A stretch of 64,000 nt of DNA, taken from contig NZ_LJJC01000004.1 in NCBI RefSeq assembly GCF_001420715.1, positions 2,634,185 to 2,698,184 of the forward strand. The letters are read 5' to 3'. A program made the position numbers and the translations under genes. Below are positions 54,891-62,161 of this stretch, one piece after another. How positions within the stretch are numbered: position 1 is the stretch's first letter; each line of letters begins with the position of its first letter. A model generated the notes under the pieces. It had not been told where the DNA came from, did not search any database, and saw only the letters and a program-made list of their open reading frames with translations. This stretch comes from Heyndrickxia shackletonii. GTDB taxonomy: Bacteria > Bacillota > Bacilli > Bacillales > Bacillaceae_C.

Positions 54891-55554
54891 AAAGCGAGCG
54901 GGATTTTTTAAGTAGTTCCGTTGTGAAGTAGAAAAACTGAATTCACAAGGTCAATATCAAGCTAAATCGCATACTTTATAATAAAATTACACAGAAAAAA
55001 GTAAAGGTTTTAGCATCCACTGCTTTTTTATAATCAAATGACCATTTTTTCAACTGACGTAAAGACAAATCAATTTTTAACAAAGAACGTCACTTCTAAA
55101 AACCTCAATTATTTTTATATAAGATGTGTTGTCCTTAAATGAGTAACCAGCAGTAGGAAAATAAGCGGAAATTTTTCTGTTAAATGCAGAATAGAGCTCG
55201 TTTTTGGGTAAATAAGGGGAGATTTTCCGATAATGCAATGCAAAATCTCCTAATTTTGCATTTTTCGAGACAATAAGCGGAATTTCTCCGTCTATTTATG
55301 CCTTTTTTAATAATAATTACGAATTAAGCGGGATTTTTCCGTCTATTTATTGGATTGGGTGCTTGACCTGCTCCCCAACTTAAACCTTCATCTCCCTAGA
55401 TAAATCTAATTATTGATAACACAATTTGCAACGTTTTTGACAAAGCTTTTAACAAATTATTTTATAGTGTGACCAATAGCCATTGCCCACTTGTTAAAAC
55501 CTGTGCTACATCTGTTGCATTTAAACTTAATAATCCTTGTCATAATAAAAAAGA
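54891..55554. other. spacer with short repeats
   Basis: About 660 bp with no credible gene. Its right half holds the repeat array listed at 55160-55352. The remainder is AT-rich, with a small unsupported open frame encoding a CNRC motif on the minus strand near 55460-55545. Confidence 0.55.
55160..55352. repeat. degenerate AATAAGCGG-AATTTTTCCG repeat array
   Basis: Four related units start near 55160, 55210, 55272 and 55323, spaced 50 to 62 bp. The core is AATAAGCGGAATTTYTCCG, in the last two copies followed by TCTATTTAT. Each core is a short imperfect palindrome (CGGAA...TTCCG). There is no spacer regularity or cas gene, so it is not a CRISPR. Confidence 0.75.
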
Positions 55555-55586
55555 AGCAAGCGGATTTATATGCTAATTCGCTTGCT
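55555..55586 (-). terminator. terminator of the SDR gene
   Basis: A perfect AGCAAGCG/CGCTTGCT stem is followed on the minus strand by TCTTTTTTATT. Confidence 0.8.
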
Positions 55587-55663
55587 AAAACTCTTGTTCT
55601 TTTTATTTTTCTACCTCTGAACCGAACTACTTACGGGATTTTCCCACTCGTTTTTTATTTCAA

Positions 55664-56386
55664 TTAGAACGGATTTGTTCCTAACAAGCTTGCTGTTTTC
55701 ACATAGACACGCGAATTTAATTTTAGTTGTGATACGATGAATTCCGCGATATCTTCTGGTTGAATAAATTTTTCTTCTTTCTTGTCAATTAAATTGTTTT
55801 GATGTGCAAGATCTGTTACAACAGTACTTGGCGTTAATGCAGTAACACGAATATTATTTCGGCGTACTTCTTGCGCTAATGATTCCGTTAAACCAATTAC
55901 TCCAAATTTTGAGGCACTATATGCACTGGATGTAGCAGCACCATTTAATCCATTGGTTGAAGAGATATTAATGATATCTCCACTATTTTTCTCAATAAGC
56001 TGAGGCAGTACCGCACGTGTTACATAGTATGTTCCCATCAAGTTAACATCAATAATTCTTTTCCACTCTACAGGATCCATTTCCAAAAGACTTGCAAAAC
56101 TGCCGATTCCCGCATTATTTATTAAGATATCTGCAGTACCAAGCTCCTCTGTAAGCTTCTTAATGGCTTGTTCAACTTGATCTTGAGATGAAACATCTAC
56201 AGAAGCAAAAGCTGCTTTAACACCTAACCCTGTTATTTCATTTGCAGCTTCAATAAGTGTTTCTTCCGTACGTGCCATTAAGCCAACATGTACTCCTTCT
56301 TTTGCAAGCGCCACTGCAACTGCACGGCCAATCCCTTTTCCTGCACCTGTTACAAACGCGACTTTTCCTTCTAATGATTGCGCCAT
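55664..56386 (-). CDS. short-chain dehydrogenase/reductase (FabG-like)
   Basis: A 240-residue classical SDR. The cofactor motif [11 protein letters not shown] is near residue 12, NNAGIGSF near 86, and the catalytic set Ser (INISSTNG), Tyr and Lys in YSASK near 153-157. Arg in ARTEE after the second strand suggests NADPH. It is annotated broadly as a 3-oxoacyl reductase, but the substrate is open. The ATG at 56386 has AAGGAAG nine bases upstream; longer starts upstream are not supported. It is monocistronic. Confidence 0.9.
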   Translation of the reverse strand: MAQSLEGKVAFVTGAGKGIGRAVAVALAKEGVHVGLMARTEETLIEAANEITGLGVKAAFASVDVSSQDQVEQAIKKLTEELGTADILINNAGIGSFASLLEMDPVEWKRIIDVNLMGTYYVTRAVLPQLIEKNSGDIINISSTNGLNGAATSSAYSASKFGVIGLTESLAQEVRRNNIRVTALTPSTVVTDLAHQNNLIDKKEEKFIQPEDIAEFIVSQLKLNSRVYVKTASLLGTNPF

Positions 56387-56827
56387 TATGAACATCTTCC
56401 TTTCAATAAATATCATGCTATTTTTTATACTTCTCAAGCCTTTTTCCAAAGACTTACATAGTTTATGCCTTTTATAACCTATATACAAGGAAAATGCTTA
56501 GTTTGAACAGCTAACTAGTATTGAACTAGAGCTAAACATAGGGAATTAGAAAATTCCCTTCTTTTGATTGTTAATTCAAGTATTATATTATTTATGAATT
56601 GCCTCGATATTGTTACGGTTTGCTTCGTTTAAACCGGTTGGCATCATTATGAGTTTAACATTAGCCATATAACAGCTTTATTAAAATTTTCTGCACCAAA
56701 ATCAGGCTTAACCTCGCTTCCAAAGACCATAAAATTCATTGTTTTTGTATTTATTGAGGATTATTTTTTGTTCAAACTCCTTTTTCATTTATTACAAGCA
56801 TTCAGACCTTTAGTCAAATAAGAAGAT
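56387..56827. other. spacer with a possible broken small gene
   Basis: On the minus strand, 56739 to about 56650 reads MNFMVFGSEVKPDFG then FNKAVIW, and after a one-base frame change continues NVKLIMMPTGLNEANRNNIEAIHK to a stop at 56588. It looks like a coding relic, but I cannot name the family. A short hairpin lies at 56541-56558. Confidence 0.35.
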
Positions 56828-56843
56828 CCTGTCGTAAGACAGG
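56828..56843 (-). terminator. hairpin after the aroA remnant
   Basis: A perfect CCTGTC/GACAGG stem with loop TTAC is followed on the minus strand by ATCTTCTTATTT. It is probably now the end of the nag transcript. Confidence 0.6.
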
Positions 56844-56844
56844 T

Positions 56845-57066
56845 CTAGTTCAGCTCATAAAACTTCCTTAATGTTTTAAAAAATGTTGGATATGAAACCT
56901 TAATTACCTCACTATTTTCAATAACCATTTTTCCATCCGTAAGACAACCTGCATTGGAGTGCATCATCCCGATACGGTGATCACCATGGCCGTTTACGTG
57001 CTCTCCATTTTATGTGGTTTTACCCATGAATAATTAGCCCATCTGCAGTAGTTTCAATTTTTAAAA
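56845..57066 (-). pseudogene. C-terminal fragment of 3-phosphoshikimate 1-carboxyvinyltransferase (aroA)
   Basis: On the minus strand a frame reads ETTADGLIIHG, shifts by one base to GKTT, meets a stop, and continues NGEHVNGHGDHRIGMMHSNAG through ENSEVIKVSYPTFF to a stop at 56845. GDHRIGMM, VSYPTFF and ADGLIIxGKT are hallmark EPSP synthase C-terminal blocks in the right order. Only about 70 codons survive, with at least one frameshift and one stop. An intact aroA must lie elsewhere. It sits directly behind nagA. Confidence 0.8.
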
Positions 57067-57142
57067 TGAATATGCTGCAAAAAAGATGGCCCGAGGAATT
57101 CAATAATTGGGTCAAACATCACACGTTATTCCTTGAAATTGG

Positions 57143-58312
57143 TCAATTTTCTATTGAGCTTTCATCTTGATAAACAATTTTACCGTGTTTAACTGTTTGA
57201 ATAACTTTCCAATGATTTGTTTGGCGCTCTATTAGCACAAAGTCAGCCTTTGAATAGATACTTAGCCCTTTTTGAATAGGCAAGTTCATTAATAGAGCCG
57301 GAAGTATAGATGCGGCATTCCATGCATCAGGGAAGCTGCATATACCTTCTTGTACGAGATTTTCAATTCCGCTTTTTAGCATTTTCACAGAACCCGCAAG
57401 CAGATTTGGATTATCTGCTAAATGAAGTTTGCCTTGTGATGTAAGGACTACTTCTCCTCCAATGTGTGTATTATAAGTTCCAGGTGGTAATCCACTTAAA
57501 TAGACGGCATCGCTGACAAGAATGGCCATTTCTTTCTTCACCTTAAAAATTACTTTTAGTACTGATGGCGGAAGATGAAACCCATCTGCAATGCAGCTGG
57601 CCCAAAGATTATCCTGGGCTAGCTGTTCCCAAATATAGTTAGGATGGCGCTGCATCATCAGGTGAGCCCCATTTCCTAAATGGGTGGACAACTTTGCCCC
57701 CGCAGACACAGCTGCCTTAATTTGCTCCGGTGTTGCAGCGGTATGCCCTATGGCAACCGTTACACCGCTGTCTGCACATTTTTTAATAAAATCTAGGGAA
57801 CCCGGCCATTCCGGAGACAATGTTAGTATTTTTATTTTCCCTTTAGCGGCATGCTGCCATTTTTGAAATAATGGCCAATCCGGTTTCTGGACATATTTCT
57901 TCTTATGGGCTCCCCGCGGTCCATCTTCGGGTGAAATAAATGGGCCCTCTAAATGAATCCCTTCAATACTTTTATTAACAAGGTCATACGCTTCACAAGA
58001 TTCCAAAATAGTCCCTATGGCTTCTTCAATTTTAGAATCTTCATTTGTAATAATTGTAGGATAATAGGAGACCACCCCTTCTTTCCATAGAGCAGATGTA
58101 ACGTTATAAACATCCTCTTTGGAAAAAAGTGGGGAATTGAAATCAACTCCCCTATATCCATTCAGTTGTAAATCGACCAACCCAGGAGCAATAATCGGTA
58201 GTTTGGAAGAAATATCTCCTTTTGTTAACTTTTCTATTGAAGAAATATTCTCGTTTTCAATTGAAATACCAATTGCCTCACCCGTTTGATAGTGGATGCC
58301 CTTAATAAACAT
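57143..58312 (-). CDS. nagA: N-acetylglucosamine-6-phosphate deacetylase NagA
   Basis: A 389-residue amidohydrolase. PGLVDLQLNGYRGVDFN is near residue 43, the metal-site HLEGPFISPEDGPRGAHKK near 132 and GHTAAT near 200. LVSDAVYLSGLPPGTY near 272 carries the catalytic aspartate. It deacetylates GlcNAc-6-P to glucosamine-6-P, which NagB converts to fructose-6-P and ammonia. The ATG at 58312 has GGAGG seven bases upstream and overlaps nagB by 11 bases. It is the last intact gene of the operon. Confidence 0.93.
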   Translation of the reverse strand: MFIKGIHYQTGEAIGISIENENISSIEKLTKGDISSKLPIIAPGLVDLQLNGYRGVDFNSPLFSKEDVYNVTSALWKEGVVSYYPTIITNEDSKIEEAIGTILESCEAYDLVNKSIEGIHLEGPFISPEDGPRGAHKKKYVQKPDWPLFQKWQHAAKGKIKILTLSPEWPGSLDFIKKCADSGVTVAIGHTAATPEQIKAAVSAGAKLSTHLGNGAHLMMQRHPNYIWEQLAQDNLWASCIADGFHLPPSVLKVIFKVKKEMAILVSDAVYLSGLPPGTYNTHIGGEVVLTSQGKLHLADNPNLLAGSVKMLKSGIENLVQEGICSFPDAWNAASILPALLMNLPIQKGLSIYSKADFVLIERQTNHWKVIQTVKHGKIVYQDESSIEN

Positions 58313-59090
58313 CGGTAACCCTCCTATAAGCATCTCTGTCGACATACAACTGACAATTCGGATGTGTTCGTAAAATAGATGCTGGACATTCAGTTGAAAT
58401 TGACCCTAATAGAGTACTTTTTACCGCGGATTGCTTCGTTTCACCAGGTACAATACAAAATAAAGACTCTGCATCCAGCAACGTTGGGATGGTTAAAGTT
58501 AAGGCATGTGTGGGTACATCATCAAGCTGCTTAAAGCATCCGTCATTCACCTGTTGCTTGCGGCATGCTTCATCTAAATGGACTACTTTCATCACTTCAG
58601 GGTCTTGGAAATTTGCAACATGCGGATCATTAAAAGCGATATGCCCGTTTTCTCCTATCCCCAGACAAATAATATCAATAGGACCAGAGCGAAGTAGCCT
58701 GCTATATCTATGGCATTCATCACTAGGATTTTTTGATCCATCGATAAGATGAACTTCACCAGGAAGGACATGCATGAATAGATTCTTCTTTAAGAATGTA
58801 CTAAATCGTTGAGGGGCATCTTCTAAAAGACCAATATATTCGTCCATATGAAAAGCCGTTACTCGTTTCCAATCCAGTCCATCTTCTGCTGTAAGTCCTC
58901 TCAGAAATTCAATTTGAGAAGGTGCTGCCGCAAAAACCATACGAATTCGTTCTTTTTGTGATAATAATTCCTTCATTTTTACTGTGACAGCTTTAGCGGC
59001 TGCTACGCCCATCTCATAGCGATTATCAAAAACTTGTAAATTTATCCCGTCCACTTTATCCACTTTTATTGGTTGAAAAGTAGAACTCAT
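58302..59090 (-). CDS. nagB: glucosamine-6-phosphate deaminase NagB
   Basis: A 262-residue isomerase/deaminase. AFHMDEYIGL near residue 75, LGIGENGHIAFNDP near 130 with the catalytic aspartate, glutamate and histidine, and AKSLFC-like FCIVPG near 212. It turns glucosamine-6-P into fructose-6-P plus ammonium. The ATG at 59090 lies four bases after GGGGGAG; an in-frame ATG five codons earlier is the alternative. It is coupled to nagA. Confidence 0.92.
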   Translation of the reverse strand: MSSTFQPIKVDKVDGINLQVFDNRYEMGVAAAKAVTVKMKELLSQKERIRMVFAAAPSQIEFLRGLTAEDGLDWKRVTAFHMDEYIGLLEDAPQRFSTFLKKNLFMHVLPGEVHLIDGSKNPSDECHRYSRLLRSGPIDIICLGIGENGHIAFNDPHVANFQDPEVMKVVHLDEACRKQQVNDGCFKQLDDVPTHALTLTIPTLLDAESLFCIVPGETKQSAVKSTLLGSISTECPASILRTHPNCQLYVDRDAYRRVTDVY

Positions 59091-59125
59091 CCTACTCCCC
59101 CCCATTCTGTTTCGAAATAATTTTT

Positions 59126-60130
59126 TTATAAAAAGATTTCTTTCTGACTGCGAGAAGATTCATACGTACCAAGGATCATCTGCAATGAGTGTTTCCCATC
59201 CACCCCCGTAACAATTGGTTCACGATTTTTGATAATCGCCAGTGCCATATCACGTATTTGAATACGGTGACCATCCGGTATCACTTTAAAGGGTTCGAAT
59301 GAAGGAAGTTCAATTTTTTCACCCTCTATAACTAGCCTCGTAATAGTGTCTTCTTCGATTTCTAATGTTCCCTTTTCTCCATGTATTTCGAATCTCTGCC
59401 CTTTACCTTCCACTGCCGTTGTAGTAATTTCTAAAATTCCTAAAGCGCCACTCTTAAACTCAAGAGTAGAGACTACAGTATCTTCCACCTCAATATCTCG
59501 CAAAATTGCTTTAGCCTTTCCAAATATGGAGGATACAGGACCAACTAACCATTGAAGCATATCAACTGTATGAATGCCTTGATTCATCATCGCTCCACCG
59601 CCATCCATTTCCCATGTTCCTCTCCAACCCGCACTATCGTAATACTCTTGATTTCTATAAAGTTTTACGTATGCTGAACATAGACTTAATTTCCCTAACT
59701 TTCCTTCTTGAATTAGTTGTTTCGCATATTTGGCCTGTGGTGACATTCGCCTCGGGAAGATTGTACCTAGTTTAACCTCGTTTTCTTGACAAGTTTGAAT
59801 CATCCGATCCACATCTTCAAGCTTAATAGCCATAGGCTTTTCTACTAAAATATGTTTTTTCGCTTTGGCTGCCTGAATGGTTTCTTCCGCATGAATACCA
59901 CTTGGGGTACAGATACAGATAACATCTATCTCATCCACTTCCAACATTTCTTCAATAGATTCATATACTTTAGCACCATACTTTATTGCAAAATCAACTG
60001 CCACATCTTTTTTAACATCATAAACCGCCATTAGTTCTGCTTCTTCCGTTTCTTGTATGCCTTTAGCGTGAATATTAGCAATAATTCCACAGCCAATGAT
60101 CGCAAAGCCAACTTTTCCGTTTGCTAACAT
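59126..60130 (-). CDS. Gfo/Idh/MocA family dehydrogenase
   Basis: A 334-residue sugar-dehydrogenase-like protein. The NAD(P) motif FAIIGCGIIANIHA is at residue 8, VEKPMAIK near 94 has the catalytic lysine, and WEMDGGGAMMNQGIHTVDM near 165 is the C-terminal domain block. It lies directly upstream of nagB in the operon, so an amino sugar or its oxidised form is the likely substrate. AAAGG precedes the ATG at 60130 by nine bases; an upstream ATG at 60139 is less well placed. Confidence 0.87.
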   Translation of the reverse strand: MLANGKVGFAIIGCGIIANIHAKGIQETEEAELMAVYDVKKDVAVDFAIKYGAKVYESIEEMLEVDEIDVICICTPSGIHAEETIQAAKAKKHILVEKPMAIKLEDVDRMIQTCQENEVKLGTIFPRRMSPQAKYAKQLIQEGKLGKLSLCSAYVKLYRNQEYYDSAGWRGTWEMDGGGAMMNQGIHTVDMLQWLVGPVSSIFGKAKAILRDIEVEDTVVSTLEFKSGALGILEITTTAVEGKGQRFEIHGEKGTLEIEEDTITRLVIEGEKIELPSFEPFKVIPDGHRIQIRDMALAIIKNREPIVTGVDGKHSLQMILGTYESSRSQKEIFL

Positions 60131-60181
60131 ATCATCCATCCTTTTCGAAGTAGTAAGGGATTGAAAATCCTAGTTAGATTA

Positions 60182-61189
60182 TTAACTTTTTTCCTTCATG
60201 CGGTATATAATCTCCGCACATTCATCTGCCCTGATTGTCGCTTCTGTCGCCGCAATAATATCTACATGCTGAAGTAGACTGTTTTGTCCGTGAATTCTAT
60301 TAAGAAAGTCCTCTGTAATCGTTATCGGTATACTACTTTCTTCAATTGCTGTTAACTCTTGTTGACTCGTAACCTGAAGGTACAGGGCATCTTTTGATAC
60401 AAGCGGGTCTCCCTCAAGGCGGATTTCGATTGTACCCTTTGTCCCGACAACAAAAATTCTTCCATCCCCCCAGGTCCAGCTCTTCTCCGGTGTAAACCAA
60501 TCAGCGTAAAGCTGAGCAGCCAATCCACCTTCCATAATGACCTGGAAGCCTGCTGTATCAAAGAAAGATGGATACTCTGAAAGAATGTTTTTTGCCATAT
60601 ATCCCGTAATCGATCTCACTTCTTTACCGGTTAGCCAACGAAGTAAATCAAAATCGTGGATAAACAAATCATTCACGATTCCTCCGGACTGTTGTTTCGA
60701 AAAATGCCATAAAGGCCGCTCCTCCTGTTTTAATAAATGAGGCTTTCGCATTGAAATACTAACTAGATCGCCAATGACGCCTTCATTGAGTTGCTTTTTT
60801 AATGTAGATAGGGAAGGCCTAAATCTCTCTGTTAACAGCATTCCAACCTCAATGAAGCCTCTTTTCATTACCGTTTTCAGCCTTGCTAAATCCTCGCGGT
60901 TGGTCACGGCTGGCTTATCAAGCATGACATGCTTCCGATACTTTTCACAAAGTTCAATTACATCTATTTTTTCATTATTAATACCAGCGCAGCCAACTAT
61001 TTGAATGGCATCATCAAGTAATAACATCTTGTCATGAACGAGTGGGATATTGTATTTTTCTGCAAGACTACTTGCTAAAGTCATATTTTCCAGTTCAAAT
61101 ATACCGGCACACTCATGACCTAATTTCAACATTTCTTCTATAAAAATCTCAATATGAACATGCTGGCAGCCAATGACGGAAAATTTCAT
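60182..61189 (-). CDS. second Gfo/Idh/MocA family oxidoreductase
   Basis: A 335-residue protein of the same fold but well diverged from its neighbour. The N-terminal nucleotide loop is SVIGCQHVHIEIF, with no classical GxGxxG. DKPAVTNRED near residue 92 supplies the catalytic lysine, and SGGIVNDLFIHDFDLLRWL near 170 is the C-terminal block. The atypical cofactor loop may alter dinucleotide binding. AGGGAAG lies about nine bases before the ATG at 61189. Confidence 0.85.
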   Translation of the reverse strand: MKFSVIGCQHVHIEIFIEEMLKLGHECAGIFELENMTLASSLAEKYNIPLVHDKMLLLDDAIQIVGCAGINNEKIDVIELCEKYRKHVMLDKPAVTNREDLARLKTVMKRGFIEVGMLLTERFRPSLSTLKKQLNEGVIGDLVSISMRKPHLLKQEERPLWHFSKQQSGGIVNDLFIHDFDLLRWLTGKEVRSITGYMAKNILSEYPSFFDTAGFQVIMEGGLAAQLYADWFTPEKSWTWGDGRIFVVGTKGTIEIRLEGDPLVSKDALYLQVTSQQELTAIEESSIPITITEDFLNRIHGQNSLLQHVDIIAATEATIRADECAEIIYRMKEKS

Positions 61190-61209
61190 TTTAATCACTT
61201 CCCTACAAA

Positions 61210-62088
61210 CTAATTCACGGTATAGTTATTTGTTTCAGTAACATTCTCAAGCATTTGTCTAACTTTTTTTAAATCATGTGCTAAACGCTCTTTCGGGGGA
61301 TGAGGGGATGCACATTCAAGGGAGATCCATCCGTCGTAGGCCACTTCCTTTAGGGCATCGAAAAGTGGCTGATGATTCACTTTACCCTCTCCAAGCTTAC
61401 ACTGAAGGAACTTCTCTTCTCCGTGTTTCGTTAAATTAATGAATGTACCTGATGCACCCGCCTTGTCAATTCTCTTTTCATCTTTAACATGAACATGTAA
61501 TAAATGCCTTCCTAGTTTCCTTACAGAGTCTTTTCCGTAATCCGTATCGGTGATGTACATGTTACCGGCATCATGAATAAGACCCACATTCTCTTCATTT
61601 ATCTTATTTAACAGCTTTAGCCCACCTTCCACTGTTTCTACTAAACTCATATTATGAATTTCTAAAGCAATTTTTTTGTTATACTCTTTTGCTTTTTCTG
61701 CACATTTTTTTAACCAGTACGCAGCTTTTTCATAATGATAGTCAGCAGCCAGGAATGCATTAGGCCCGCCTGGGAAAACTCGGATCATATCTGATTCAAG
61801 GATATTAGCCCATTTTAATATCTGTTGAAATTCAGAAAACGATTTTTCACATTCTTTATCACTTGAAGTAGAGAACCAGCCTAGATAACCTGCTAGGGCA
61901 GGAATTTTTAAATGAAACGCTTTTGATAGATTCTTTATTTCTTCTACTCTTTGACACGATGTTTCTATAGAGAGATGAGGCTCTTTACATGCTATTTCAA
62001 TTCCATCCAACCCAAGCTCTTGTGTGTATGCCATAGCCTGATGAATGCTATAGTCAAGAAAAACTCCACTAAATGCTGCAATTTTCAT
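61210..62088 (-). CDS. sugar phosphate isomerase/epimerase (xylose isomerase-like TIM barrel)
   Basis: A 292-residue AP-endonuclease-2/xylose isomerase-like TIM barrel. Metal-site candidates are the Glu in LDGIEIACKE near residue 30, EIHNMS near 143, HDAGNMY near 180, HVHVKDE near 205 and SLECASPH near 260. Such enzymes epimerise or isomerise keto sugars and polyols. With two Gfo/Idh/MocA proteins it forms the oxidise-isomerise-reduce set seen in inositol- and amino-sugar-type pathways. AAAGGAG precedes the ATG. Confidence 0.85.
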   Translation of the reverse strand: MKIAAFSGVFLDYSIHQAMAYTQELGLDGIEIACKEPHLSIETSCQRVEEIKNLSKAFHLKIPALAGYLGWFSTSSDKECEKSFSEFQQILKWANILESDMIRVFPGGPNAFLAADYHYEKAAYWLKKCAEKAKEYNKKIALEIHNMSLVETVEGGLKLLNKINEENVGLIHDAGNMYITDTDYGKDSVRKLGRHLLHVHVKDEKRIDKAGASGTFINLTKHGEEKFLQCKLGEGKVNHQPLFDALKEVAYDGWISLECASPHPPKERLAHDLKKVRQMLENVTETNNYTVN

Positions 62089-62161
62089 GGTATGAACTCC
62101 TTTTCTTTCACATTGATAGTAGGAAGACTAAATTATGGGCAATTTACTAATTAGAAACAGG

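Noticed and set aside
55460-55545. Tiny zinc-ribbon-like gene (CNRC)
   Set aside because: About 27 codons with one CxxC, no second pair and no ribosome site.
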